In this document: positions 9,313 through 18,044 of the stretch, piece after piece
Numbering within the stretch: position 1 is the first letter of the stretch
Layout of the letters: each line of letters starts with the position of its first letter
NCBI GenBank assembly: GCA_022823775.1
Contig: JAJEHI010000072.1
Location: 31,460 to 95,459 of the forward strand
Length of the DNA stretch: 64,000 nucleotides
Direction: 5' to 3'
Source: Defluviicoccus sp.
GTDB taxonomy: Bacteria > Pseudomonadota > Alphaproteobacteria > MPNO01
The notes under the pieces: model-generated
Seen by the model: the letters and a program-made list of their open reading frames with translations, nothing else
Told to the model about the DNA's origin: nothing
Database searches by the model: none
Made by a program: the position numbers and the translations under genes

Positions 9313-10323
9313 ATGGCGGTTCGGGTAGCGATCAACGGGTTTGGCCGTATCGGGCGTCTCGTCTTGCGGGCGCTCTACGAATCGGGGCGCGAGGACATCG
9401 AGGTCGTCGCGATCAACGATCTCGGTTCGCCCGAGGTGAACGCCCATCTGCTCGAATACGATTCCAGTCACGGGCATTTCGAAGGCAAGGTCCGGGTGAC
9501 CAAATCCGGCTTCAACGTGAACGGCGACGCCATCGCGGTCTTCGCCGAGCGCGACCCGGCGAACCTCCCCTGGGCGAAGCTCGGCATCGACGTGGCTTTG
9601 GAATGCACCGGCCTGTTCACCAAACGGGCGGACGCGGAGAAACATCTCGCGGCGGGCGCCAAACGCGTTCTCATCTCGGCGCCCGCGACGGACGAGGACA
9701 TCACCGTCGTCTACGGGGTGAACGAGAACAGGCTCCGCAAGTCGCACCGGGTCGTCTCCAACGCGTCCTGCACCACCAACTGCCTCGCTCCCGTGGCCGC
9801 CGTGCTCGACAAGGCGGTGGGCGTTTCCAAGGGGTATATGACGACGGTCCACGCCTATACGGGCGACCAGCGCATTCTCGACACCCTGCACAGCGACCTG
9901 CGGCGCGCTCGCGCGGCGGGACAGTCGCTGATCCCCACCTCGACCGGTGCCGCGAAGGCGGTCGGCCGCGTACTGCCGGAGCTCGACGGCAAGCTCGACG
10001 GCACGGCCATCCGGGTGCCGACCCAGAACGTGTCGATGATCGACTTCAAGTTCGTGGCGTCGCGCAAAACGACCGCCGAAGAGGTCAATGCCGCGATCGC
10101 GAAGGCGGCAAGGACCAGGCGCCTCAAGGGCGTGCTCGCCACTAACGACGCGCCGCTGGTCTCGACCGACTTCAACCACAACGCCGCGAGCTCGGTTTTC
10201 GACCTGACCCAGACCCAGGTGATCGACGGCACGCTGGTCCGCGTACTCAGCTGGTACGACAACGAGTGGGGCTTTTCCAACCGGATGCTCGACGTCGCGG
10301 CGGCGCTCGGCCGGCTCGGCTGA
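9313..10323 (+). CDS. gap: Type I glyceraldehyde-3-phosphate dehydrogenase
   Basis: A 336-residue GAPDH. The N-terminal [15 protein letters not shown] fold, an AINDL segment compatible with NAD use, and the catalytic [12 protein letters not shown] (nucleophile Cys) are all present, as is the C-terminal [14 protein letters not shown] near-perfect ribosome-binding site (GGAGGAAA) lies 7 bases before the ATG. It converts glyceraldehyde 3-phosphate to 1,3-bisphosphoglycerate, whose conversion to 3-phosphoglycerate is catalysed by the next gene. Confidence 0.97.
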   Translation: MAVRVAINGFGRIGRLVLRALYESGREDIEVVAINDLGSPEVNAHLLEYDSSHGHFEGKVRVTKSGFNVNGDAIAVFAERDPANLPWAKLGIDVALECTGLFTKRADAEKHLAAGAKRVLISAPATDEDITVVYGVNENRLRKSHRVVSNASCTTNCLAPVAAVLDKAVGVSKGYMTTVHAYTGDQRILDTLHSDLRRARAAGQSLIPTSTGAAKAVGRVLPELDGKLDGTAIRVPTQNVSMIDFKFVASRKTTAEEVNAAIAKAARTRRLKGVLATNDAPLVSTDFNHNAASSVFDLTQTQVIDGTLVRVLSWYDNEWGFSNRMLDVAAALGRLG

Positions 10324-10336
10324 ACCGGCGCGGCCG

Positions 10337-11527
10337 ATGCCGCGTTCGATCGACGCCTTTGCGCTGGCGGGAAAGCGGGTCCTGCTGCGCGCCGACCTCA
10401 ACGTCCCGATGAAGGACGGGGTCGTCGCCGACACGACCCGGCTGGATCGTCTGGCCCCCACCGTCGAGGAAATCTGCGCCAAGGGTGCTTCGGCGGTCGT
10501 CCTTTCCCATTTCGGCCGACCGAAGGGCAAGCGCCTGGACGAACTGTCCTTGCGCCCACTCGTCGGGCCCCTGAGCAAGGCGCTTGGCGGCCGCGAGGTG
10601 GCGTTTGCGGAAGACTGCATCGGCCCTGTCGCCGAAGGAGCGGCCGCGGGGCTCGGTCCGGGCGACGTGCTGCTGCTCGAGAACCTGCGTTTCCATGCCG
10701 GTGAGGAAGCCAACGATCCCGACTTCGCCCGGTCGCTCGCCGCGCTCGGGGAAGTCTACGTGAACGACGCCTTTTCCGTCGCGCACCGCGCGCACGCTTC
10801 GACGGAAGGGGTGGCACACCTCCTGCCGGTCGCCGCGGGGCGGTCGATGGAGGCCGAGCTGGCGGCACTGGCGAGCGCTTTGGAAACGCCCGCGCGGCCG
10901 CTTGCCGCGATCGTCGGCGGCGCCAAGGTCTCCACCAAGCTCGATCTCCTCGGCAACCTGCTCGACAGGGTCGACATGCTCGCCATCGGCGGCGCGATGG
11001 CAAACACCTTCCTTCACGCGCTCGGAACCGATGTGGGCGCTTCGCTGTGCGAGGTCGGGATGGCCGATACGGCGCGTGCGATCCTGGCGGACGCCGACGC
11101 GGCGGGTTGCGAGATCGTGCTGCCGTCCGATGTCGTCGTGGCGCGGGCGCTGGAAGCGGGAGCGCCGTCGGAAACGGTGCCCATCGCCGCGGTGGCCGAC
11201 GACGCGATGATCCTCGACATCGGTGGGGGCTCGGCGAACGCACTGTCCGCGCGGCTCGCGGAATGCCGGACGCTGGTCTGGAACGGCCCGCTCGGCGCCT
11301 TCGAGGTGCCGCCCTTCGACGCGGCGACGGTCGCGGTCGCCAGGGCCGCGGCGGCACTCACCAGGGCCGGATCGCTGCGCACCGTCGCGGGCGGCGGCGA
11401 CACCGTGGCGGCGCTCTCCCATGCCGGGGTCGCGGCAGACTTCGGCTATCTCTCGACGGCCGGCGGCGCGTTCCTCGAATGGCTCGAGGGGAAGACGCTC
11501 CCCGGTGTCGCGGCGCTCGGCGGCTAA
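10337..11527 (+). CDS. pgk: Phosphoglycerate kinase
   Basis: A 396-residue PGK with the N-terminal [11 protein letters not shown] substrate motif, [23 protein letters not shown], the hinge segment [15 protein letters not shown] and the C-terminal GGGDTVAAL loop. It catalyses ATP formation from 1,3-bisphosphoglycerate or the reverse. It lies 13 bases after gap. Its stop overlaps the stop of the convergent flavoprotein gene by 4 bases, so no separate terminator fits between them. Confidence 0.97.
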   Translation: MPRSIDAFALAGKRVLLRADLNVPMKDGVVADTTRLDRLAPTVEEICAKGASAVVLSHFGRPKGKRLDELSLRPLVGPLSKALGGREVAFAEDCIGPVAEGAAAGLGPGDVLLLENLRFHAGEEANDPDFARSLAALGEVYVNDAFSVAHRAHASTEGVAHLLPVAAGRSMEAELAALASALETPARPLAAIVGGAKVSTKLDLLGNLLDRVDMLAIGGAMANTFLHALGTDVGASLCEVGMADTARAILADADAAGCEIVLPSDVVVARALEAGAPSETVPIAAVADDAMILDIGGGSANALSARLAECRTLVWNGPLGAFEVPPFDAATVAVARAAAALTRAGSLRTVAGGGDTVAALSHAGVAADFGYLSTAGGAFLEWLEGKTLPGVAALGG

Positions 11528-12996
11528 CGCCGGTCGGGATTTCCCTCGAAACCCGCGCCGTAACCCGCCTCCTCGGCCGCCCAGCCACCGGCGACTCGGC
11601 CGCTGAAGATGGCCGGTCCCAGCATGGTGCCCTCGAGACCGGCCTCTCCGTTGATATGTCCTCCCGCCATGCCCGCCAGCTCTCCCGCCGCGTAGAGACC
11701 GGGGATGGGCTCGAAATGCTTGTCGAGCACGCGGCATCGGAGATCGGTCTTGACGCCGCCGAAGTTCTTGCGTGCGAGCGGGAAGAGTTGGATCGCCGAG
11801 AAAGGCGGAGTGTCGAATTTCTTCGACTGGCCGAGCGGCTTGCCGAACTCCGGTTCGGCGTCCAGCCCGTCGTCGAAAGCACGGTTGTAGCGCGCGACGG
11901 TATCCAGGAACGCGGTTTCGTCGACCCCGATCTCCAGGGCCAGCCCGCCGAGCGTGTCGGCATTGGCGATGAAGGGCGAATTCGCGAACAGCTCGGCGAT
12001 CCTGGCGCGCGAAACCTTGCTCCCCTCCCGGTAGCGGGGATCGGCGACCTCCATGGTCTCGGTCATGGCGGCGTCCAGGATCCCCCAAGCGTGGCAGGGG
12101 TCTTGCCCCAGCAGCGCGGGCGTCGCCGAGGCGGCGCCCGAACGCGCCTCGTTGTGGAAGCGCCGTCCCTGCTGGTTGACCCAGATGTAGCCGGGGGTAC
12201 CGCGGAAGACGAGGCCGCGCCGCCCGCTCGGGTCGCGGTAGTCGGGCGTGGCGTAGACATAGAGCCAGATATTTCCGAGATGGGTGAGATAGCCTCCCGC
12301 CTCGCGGATCAGCGCGTGGCCGGAGCCGGTCGCGTTGGGGCCGGAACCCTCCATGATGCGGTGTTTCGCGAGATCCGGCCTGACGTCGAGGATCATATCG
12401 AGATTGGAGTTGAACCCCCCCGTCGTCACCAGGACGGTCCCGCAATGGACTTCGACCGAGTCGCCGCTCTCCAGGTTGCGGCCCCCGAGGCCGGTTGCCC
12501 GGCCGTTGTCGATGCGGATGCCGGTAATTTCGGTGTGAGGCACGATCTCTCCGCCGCGCGCGCGATAGGCTTCGATCAGCCGTTCCGTCAGTTCCCGCCC
12601 GGCACCTCCCGGACGGGTCCAGCGGATCACCGAATTGCCCTCCTGCGGCAGCATGGACGACCATTCGACGCCGAGCTTCTCGGCCCAGAAATAGAGATCG
12701 TTGAGCGAATGCTCGACGTAGTAGCGCGCCCAGACGGCATCGGCCGAGGGGCCGCCCCATTTCATCCAGTCGTCGAAGGCGAGGTCGGGGCTGTCCTCGA
12801 TCCCCCTCTCGCGCTGCAGCGGAGAATCGACGATCAGGCAGCCGCCGCCCGAGATGATCGACGCTCCGCCCGGTTCCGCCGCGATTTCGAAGGCGGTTAC
12901 GCGCGCGCCCGCCTCGCGTGCCTCGATGCCGGCGGCCATTCCCGCGCCGCCGGCCCCGACGATGGCAATGTCGGTCTCGAAACGCCTGACACCCAT
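11524..12996 (-). CDS. FAD-dependent oxidoreductase, fumarate-reductase flavoprotein family
   Basis: A 490-residue flavoprotein of the FrdA/3-ketosteroid-dehydrogenase/tricarballylate-dehydrogenase superfamily. The dinucleotide-binding [10 protein letters not shown] lies near residue 16, followed by [10 protein letters not shown]. The second FAD segment near the C-terminus reads [21 protein letters not shown], preceded by [16 protein letters not shown]. There is no signal peptide or haem motif. Such enzymes oxidise or reduce C-C double bonds; the substrate is not predictable. It diverges from the enoyl-CoA hydratase at 13138, so the two may share a control region and pathway. Confidence 0.82.
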   Translation of the reverse strand: MGVRRFETDIAIVGAGGAGMAAGIEAREAGARVTAFEIAAEPGGASIISGGGCLIVDSPLQRERGIEDSPDLAFDDWMKWGGPSADAVWARYYVEHSLNDLYFWAEKLGVEWSSMLPQEGNSVIRWTRPGGAGRELTERLIEAYRARGGEIVPHTEITGIRIDNGRATGLGGRNLESGDSVEVHCGTVLVTTGGFNSNLDMILDVRPDLAKHRIMEGSGPNATGSGHALIREAGGYLTHLGNIWLYVYATPDYRDPSGRRGLVFRGTPGYIWVNQQGRRFHNEARSGAASATPALLGQDPCHAWGILDAAMTETMEVADPRYREGSKVSRARIAELFANSPFIANADTLGGLALEIGVDETAFLDTVARYNRAFDDGLDAEPEFGKPLGQSKKFDTPPFSAIQLFPLARKNFGGVKTDLRCRVLDKHFEPIPGLYAAGELAGMAGGHINGEAGLEGTMLGPAIFSGRVAGGWAAEEAGYGAGFEGNPDRR

Positions 12997-13137
12997 TCCT
13001 TCCGATCCCGCCCAAATGGCCCCGCGGGAGCGTTTAGCATGCCGCGCTCGGCGGCAACAGCGAGCCCGCGTTGTCGCCCGCCCGCGGGCTCCCTAGGATC
13101 GCCGCCCGGTGCCCCGAACAAGCGAAAGACAGCGAGC

Positions 13138-14040
13138 ATGAAATACCGCTACCTGGACTGGTCGATCGAATCCTCGCCGCAAAACCCCGGCGACAACGCG
13201 ATCGGCATTCTCACCCTGAACCGGCCCGACCATGCCAACGCCATTGGTCCCCGCATGACGATGGAACTGCACCAGCTGGTCGACGAGATCCGCCATTCCC
13301 CGGTCCGGGTCGTCATCGTCACCGGCGCCGGCGGCAATTTCTCGGGCGGCGGCGACCTCCAGATCGAGACCATGCCGATGGAGGATCAGAAGGACGAGTG
13401 GACCGATTACGGGGTCAAGGGCGAATACGGCGAGATGCTGGTCTGGTTCGCCAACGACTATTTCCACATCGTCGCCCAGCGCATGTGCCGCAAGCTGGAG
13501 GACCTGCCGCAGGTGACCATCGCGGCGGTCGACGGGATCGCCGTCGGCATCGGGCTGGAGATGGCGGTCTCCTGCGACCTCAGGATCGCGTCCGACCGCG
13601 TCCGTTTCGCCGAGATCGCCGTGCCGGCCGGCTTCATGAGCGAATGGAGCGCACCCCGCAGCCTGCCCGGACTGATCGGCCAGACCAGGGCCAACGAGAT
13701 GATCCTGACGGGGCGTTTCGTCTTCGCCGAGGAGGCCGAGCGGATCGGGCTGGTCAACAAGGCGGTGCCGGCGGACACCCTCCTCGACGAGGCGCGTGCC
13801 TGGGCAGGGCGGATGTGTACGTATCCCACGCTCGGGCTGAAATACGCCAAGGAGACTATCCGGCTCTACCAGAACCAGAATCGTCTGAAGGAGCATGGCG
13901 AGGTCGAGATGGAGCGCATCTTCGAGATCACCCGCACCGCCGACTGCGCGGAGGGGATCGAGGCGTTCCTGGAAAAGCGCGCGCCGGTCTATCACCAGGG
14001 CGCGCCGGTCGACAAACGCGCGCGCTGGCAGGACGACTGA
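13138..14040 (+). CDS. Enoyl-CoA hydratase/isomerase family protein
   Basis: A 300-residue crotonase-fold protein, longer than the usual 260 because of an insert (METMPMEDQKDEW region) and a C-terminal tail ending KRARWQDD. The oxyanion-hole segment is GNFSGGGDLQ, followed by IAAVDGIAVGIGLEMAVSCD and RFAEIAVPAGF, the last of which retains a candidate catalytic Glu. The start ATG 13138 has a weak upstream AGCGAG. It stands between a divergent flavoprotein gene and a convergent ferritin-like gene. The substrate is unknown. Confidence 0.85.
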   Translation: MKYRYLDWSIESSPQNPGDNAIGILTLNRPDHANAIGPRMTMELHQLVDEIRHSPVRVVIVTGAGGNFSGGGDLQIETMPMEDQKDEWTDYGVKGEYGEMLVWFANDYFHIVAQRMCRKLEDLPQVTIAAVDGIAVGIGLEMAVSCDLRIASDRVRFAEIAVPAGFMSEWSAPRSLPGLIGQTRANEMILTGRFVFAEEAERIGLVNKAVPADTLLDEARAWAGRMCTYPTLGLKYAKETIRLYQNQNRLKEHGEVEMERIFEITRTADCAEGIEAFLEKRAPVYHQGAPVDKRARWQDD

Positions 14041-14065
14041 GGGGGCGGGAGGGCGCCGGGTCTCG

Positions 14066-14839
14066 TCAGAGTCGGCCTGCGATTCCCGCGTCGAGGTCGG
14101 CGTCGCCGGACACAAACGCGCGTTCGGCCCCGACGAGGAACGCTTCCGTCTCGTTCTCGGTCATGGCGCCGCGGAACATCTCCCGGCGCATCGATACGCG
14201 CTGCGCGCTGATCGCCCGGATGGCGTCCGTCATCTCCGCGAGGTCGTCTTCGTTCCCGATCAGCGATACCGCTTCGCGCGCCATTTCCTTGTAGTGGTCG
14301 CGTTCGTCGTCGTAGATTACCTGCATGGCCCTGGCGGTCATGACGTTGAGCTCGTTTCCCGCGAGCTTCGCGCCCTCCCGGAAGAGCCGGGCGCCGCCGC
14401 CCTCGGTGAAGCCCACGGCCGCGCGCTCGATGGGGGAACCCGACTGGACATAGGACCGGCGCATATCGCCGAGCTTCTTTTCCTCGGGGAGCTGGACCGT
14501 GTCGTCCGGGGAGATGGGCCGGCCGGCGAGGTGCTCGAACACGTCGGCGAGCAACGCATAGTGGTTGAACTCGTCGGCGAGCTGGGTCAGTCGGAAATGG
14601 AACTCGCGCCGGGGGATCGTCTTGTCGACCTCGGGGAAGCAGTCGACCAGCGCGGCGAGCTCGCGGTGGAGCCCGTTGAAGTAGCCGTCGACCGGGTTGA
14701 GCTCCTTCCAGAGTTGCGCCCGCAGATAGAAGACGTGGTCGTCCTCGCTGGCCCTGGCGTAGAACCGCCGCGCGATCTCTCCCTCGGCCTCCCAGTACGG
14801 CCAGGCGGCGGCGAGCAGTGCGTGTTCCGTGTCCGTCAT
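14066..14839 (-). CDS. Ferritin-like helical protein with two ExxH motifs (candidate diiron protein)
   Basis: I do not recognise a named family. From ATG 14839 the 257-residue protein is predominantly helical and soluble. It has two ExxH motifs: E90-F-N-H93 (in LADEFNHYALLAD) and E179-R-D-H182 (in DDERDHYKEMA), about 89 residues apart. Additional glutamates at E60 and E146/E154/E163 could complete a four-helix carboxylate-bridged diiron site as in ferritin-like oxidases. An earlier in-frame start (14902) would only add a low-complexity Arg-rich leader. It lies between flavoprotein and crotonase genes, suggesting an oxidative role. Function is inferred from the motifs only. Confidence 0.6.
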   Translation of the reverse strand: MTDTEHALLAAAWPYWEAEGEIARRFYARASEDDHVFYLRAQLWKELNPVDGYFNGLHRELAALVDCFPEVDKTIPRREFHFRLTQLADEFNHYALLADVFEHLAGRPISPDDTVQLPEEKKLGDMRRSYVQSGSPIERAAVGFTEGGGARLFREGAKLAGNELNVMTARAMQVIYDDERDHYKEMAREAVSLIGNEDDLAEMTDAIRAISAQRVSMRREMFRGAMTENETEAFLVGAERAFVSGDADLDAGIAGRL

Positions 14840-14940
14840 GTCGATCTCCGCGATGCCGCCGCGATGCCGCCGCGATGATAGCGGCGGACCGGCCGGCGGC
14901 AAGCATTGCGGGTCTTTCGGCGGTTTGAGAAAATGAGCCG

Positions 14941-16656
14941 ATGCCGCAACTCGAAACCGATGTTCTGGTGATCGGCGCCGGCGGCGCGGGCATGTACGCC
15001 GCTGTTGCCGCCGCCCGTGAGGGCGCGCGCGTGGTTCTCGTCGACAAGAGTCTGGTCGGGCGTGGCGGGGCGACGATCATGGCGCAGATGACGGTCGCCG
15101 CGGCGGTCGGCGAGTGGGAGCCCGACCACTGGACCCACCATCTCGCCGACACCATCGAGGCAGGGCGGGGTCTTTGCAACGAACGTCTCGCCGCCATTCT
15201 CTGCGAGGAGGCGCCGGTTCGCATCCGGGAGATGGACTCGTGGCGGGTCGGCTGGGCGCGCGAGGACGGGCGCATGCGGGCGGTGATGGCCCCCGGCCAC
15301 AAGATCCCGCGCTGCGTCTATGTCGATTTCCTCAATACCGGTCCGGCGGTGGCCAAGACGCTCCGCACGCAGGTTGCGCAGGGGGCGGGGATCGCGCGGG
15401 TAAGCGGGCTATCGATCGCCGATCTCGCGGTCCATGACGGGCGGGTCGCCGGCGCGGTCGGGATCAATCTCGAGGACGGCGCGCCGGTCGGGATAGCGGC
15501 CAGGGCGGTTATCCTCGCCGCGGGCGGGCTCACCCGTCTGTTCCGGCGCAACAGCGCGTCGGCCAATATGGGCGGCGATGCCTTTGCGCTCGCGCTCAAC
15601 GCCGGCGCCGAGCTGATCGACATGGAATTCCCGCAATTCTTCCCGATCGGCCACCTCGCGCCGCGCCTGGTGGGGATGGACCCGATCATGTGGGACCCGT
15701 TCCGCTACAAGCTCGGCGGGCGGCTGCTCAACGGGAACATGGAAGAATTCATCGAGAACTACGGCGAGCAGGATTCAGGAGTCTATACCGCTCCCCGCGA
15801 CATCACCTCCTACGCCATCGTGAAGGAGTGCGAGGCCGGGCGCGGCTCGCCCAACGGTGGCGTGTATCTGAGCTTCGAGCACATCCCGGAGCCCGAGCTG
15901 AGGCTCGCCTTCGGTCCAGTGATCGACCGGTTGGCGAAGAACGGGATCGACCTTACCCGGCGTCCCATCGAGGTGGCCCCGATCGCGCATTACCATATGG
16001 GCGGGATTCGGGTGGACGAGCGCATGGAGACCCGCATCGCGGGACTCTACGCCGCGGGCGAGGCGGTAGGCGGCGCGAACGGCGCGAACAGGTTGTCCGG
16101 CAACGCGATCCCGGAGGCCTTCGTATTCGGCGAGCGCGCCGGACGCTTCGCCGCCGAACGCAGATCGGAGGCCGGGGCCTGGCGGAGCGACGACGATGGC
16201 CGGGCGGAACGTGTCGTCGACGGTGCGCACGGCAGCGGTCGCAACAACCGGGCCGGGCTCGGCGCGCTGCTCCGCGAGTTGCAGGCGTTGATGTGGGACG
16301 ATGTCGGCCTGCTCAGGACGGAGGAAGGCCTTTCCCGCGCGCTCGACCGTATCCGTAGGATGCGCGACGACGACCTTCCCGCCCTCGCGCCGGCGCGCAA
16401 GACGCGTTTCGATCACGCCCTGCTCGACTGGCTCGATCTCCGGGCGTCCTTGCTCGCGGCGGAATCGGTTGCGCTTGCCGCTCTCAACCGCAGGGAGAGC
16501 CGGGGCGCGCATCAACGCGAGGACTTCGTGGAGACCGATCCGGCTTACGCGCGCAACCAGGTTGTGACGCTGTCGACCGACGGCGCGCTGGAATGCGACT
16601 GGGCCGGGATCGTCGAAGCGTCCCACGCGCGGGCGCCGCTGGAGGCGGCCGAGTGA
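14941..16656 (+). CDS. SdhA/FrdA-like flavoprotein subunit
   Basis: A 571-residue flavoprotein of the succinate dehydrogenase/fumarate reductase/NadB/AprA group. The N-terminal FAD motif GAGGAGMYAAVAA begins near residue 12. The active-site segment APIAHYHMGGIRVD, the second FAD segment GLYAAGEAVGGANGANRLSGN and the C-terminal RRESRGAHQREDF are SdhA-like. The His of the SHT motif that covalently binds FAD in SdhA is absent (GRGGATIMAQMT here), so FAD is probably non-covalent. The stop overlaps the GTG of the 2Fe-2S partner at 16653, indicating a two-subunit enzyme. No membrane anchor subunits follow. Confidence 0.85.
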   Translation: MPQLETDVLVIGAGGAGMYAAVAAAREGARVVLVDKSLVGRGGATIMAQMTVAAAVGEWEPDHWTHHLADTIEAGRGLCNERLAAILCEEAPVRIREMDSWRVGWAREDGRMRAVMAPGHKIPRCVYVDFLNTGPAVAKTLRTQVAQGAGIARVSGLSIADLAVHDGRVAGAVGINLEDGAPVGIAARAVILAAGGLTRLFRRNSASANMGGDAFALALNAGAELIDMEFPQFFPIGHLAPRLVGMDPIMWDPFRYKLGGRLLNGNMEEFIENYGEQDSGVYTAPRDITSYAIVKECEAGRGSPNGGVYLSFEHIPEPELRLAFGPVIDRLAKNGIDLTRRPIEVAPIAHYHMGGIRVDERMETRIAGLYAAGEAVGGANGANRLSGNAIPEAFVFGERAGRFAAERRSEAGAWRSDDDGRAERVVDGAHGSGRNNRAGLGALLRELQALMWDDVGLLRTEEGLSRALDRIRRMRDDDLPALAPARKTRFDHALLDWLDLRASLLAAESVALAALNRRESRGAHQREDFVETDPAYARNQVVTLSTDGALECDWAGIVEASHARAPLEAAE

Positions 16657-17009
16657 GCGCCGGGACCGTCACCATCCGGGTTCGCCGGGGAACGCCCGAA
16701 GAGCCGTCCCGGGTCGAGACCTTCGCCGTCCCCTATACCGAGGGCATGTCGGTGCTCGACGCGGTGATGTGGGTGCACGCCCATGTCGATTCGACGCTCG
16801 CCATTCGCTACGCCTGCATCAACGCCAATGCCTGCAAGGAATGCATGGTCCGGGTCGACGGCAAGACCGGCTATGCCTGCACGTCCCGCCTCGGCCCGGA
16901 GGGCGCGCTGATCGAGCCGCTCGACAACAAGGCGCTGATCCGGGATCTGGTGACCGACATCGTCCCGCCCAAGGAACGCCTCGCCGCGCATCTGTCGGCG
17001 GACGGTTAG
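16653..17009 (+). CDS. Single-domain 2Fe-2S ferredoxin resembling the N-terminus of SdhB
   Basis: A 118-residue protein starting at GTG 16653, which overlaps the flavoprotein stop by 4 bases. It resembles only the N-terminal 2Fe-2S domain of SdhB/FrdB, with cysteines C55, C61, C64 and C76 (spacing C-x5-C-x2-C-x11-C; classical SdhB is x4-x2-x11). The C-terminal domain with 3Fe-4S and 4Fe-4S clusters found in SdhB (about 230-250 residues) is absent, although the reading frame terminates cleanly. It is presumed to shuttle electrons to or from the upstream flavoprotein. Confidence 0.8.
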   Translation: MSAGTVTIRVRRGTPEEPSRVETFAVPYTEGMSVLDAVMWVHAHVDSTLAIRYACINANACKECMVRVDGKTGYACTSRLGPEGALIEPLDNKALIRDLVTDIVPPKERLAAHLSADG

Positions 17010-17013
17010 CCCG

Positions 17014-18033
17014 TCACCCCTCCTCCGAGATCAGCCGGTCGAGTATGCGGCGCGCGGCGAGCACGCCGGCGTCGGCGTTGATGTCGATTTGCGGCAGGCC
17101 GTCCGGCATCGTCTCGATGCTTCGCTGCTGTGCCTCGATCAGCCCGACATCTTCCCCGAAAGTCGTCTCCGCCGCCTTGGCCAGATACGTCGTGATCGAG
17201 TCGTCCTCCAGGTTGAAGCCGCGCGCGTGGTGCCAGAAATAATGCGCGCTGGTTTTCGTCTCGGGCGTGATGGTGTGGTTCGAGTACAGCTCGATCCCGT
17301 CCGCGCGGTTGCCCGCGCGCGCGCCTTGCCCCGCCGGCGCGCAGCCCGCGTCGATCACGACATGGCTGGGCGGGGTCCAGGTGATCAGTTGCCAGCGGTC
17401 GACGTCGAAGTCGATACCGCCCGCCCGCGCGAACATGCCGGGCGGCTTTCCCCCCATGATCCAGCGGTCGACATGGACCCGGTCGCCGTCGCGGCTGACC
17501 TCGACCGGGAACCGGGCGACCCGATCGGTGCCCAGCGTCGCACCGTGGACGAACTGCACATGCGACAGGTCGAGCAGGTTGTCGACGATCAACCGGTAGT
17601 CGCCGGCGACGTAGAACCGCCCCTGGACCGATTTCCACGCGGGGTCGTCGTTCCAGTGATAGTCGGGAACCAGTGCCGGATCGGCCCGCTCGGGATCGCC
17701 CATCCAGATCCAGACGAAGCGGTCTCGTTCCACCACGGGATAGGACGGCACCCGGGCACCCGGGGGCACCCTGGTCTGGCCCGGCACTTCGATGCAGGTG
17801 CCGTCGTTTGCGAACAAGAGCCCGTGATAGCCGCAGCGGATGCCGCCCCGCTCGATCCTGCCATGCGAGAGCGGGGCATGGCGGTGAATGCAACGGTCGG
17901 CGAGCGCGATCGCCTCGCCGTCGTCTCCGCGGAACAGGACCACCGGCCGGTCGAGGATGCGCCGTGCCAGCGGGGACTCCCCGATCTCGTCATCCCAGGC
18001 CGCCGCGTACCAGCAGTTTTCGAGAAAGGCCAT
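17014..18033 (-). CDS. Rieske 2Fe-2S aromatic-ring-type oxygenase (VanA-like), copy 1
   Basis: A 339-residue Rieske non-haem iron oxygenase alpha subunit of the vanillate-demethylase type. The Rieske cluster is C48-x-H50 and C67-x2-H70 (DRCIHRHAPL ... CGYHGL). The mononuclear iron region is DNLLDLSHVQFVH with H158 and H163. Such enzymes O- or N-demethylate or hydroxylate small substrates using electrons from a separate reductase, and none is adjacent. The start ATG 18033 aligns with the other three copies in this window (M-F/A-x-x-N-x-WYxA). It lies 11 bases downstream of a molybdopterin subunit gene, so it probably belongs to the SDR-CoxL-Rieske operon. Confidence 0.9.
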   Translation of the reverse strand: MAFLENCWYAAAWDDEIGESPLARRILDRPVVLFRGDDGEAIALADRCIHRHAPLSHGRIERGGIRCGYHGLLFANDGTCIEVPGQTRVPPGARVPSYPVVERDRFVWIWMGDPERADPALVPDYHWNDDPAWKSVQGRFYVAGDYRLIVDNLLDLSHVQFVHGATLGTDRVARFPVEVSRDGDRVHVDRWIMGGKPPGMFARAGGIDFDVDRWQLITWTPPSHVVIDAGCAPAGQGARAGNRADGIELYSNHTITPETKTSAHYFWHHARGFNLEDDSITTYLAKAAETTFGEDVGLIEAQQRSIETMPDGLPQIDINADAGVLAARRILDRLISEEG

Positions 18034-18044
18034 CGGTCGTTCCG

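Noticed and set aside
10247..13015. Very long minus-strand open frame (over 900 codons) overlapping gap, pgk and the flavoprotein
   Set aside because: It is antisense to gap and pgk and in a different frame from the real flavoprotein gene. It has Arg/Gly/Ala-rich composition typical of GC-rich shadow frames and no recognisable domain.
13063..13090. AGCCCGCG/CGCGGGCT hairpin upstream of the crotonase gene
   Set aside because: The stem is perfect over 8 bases, but there is no T tract and its position between divergent genes does not suit a terminator. Such pairs arise easily in GC-rich DNA.
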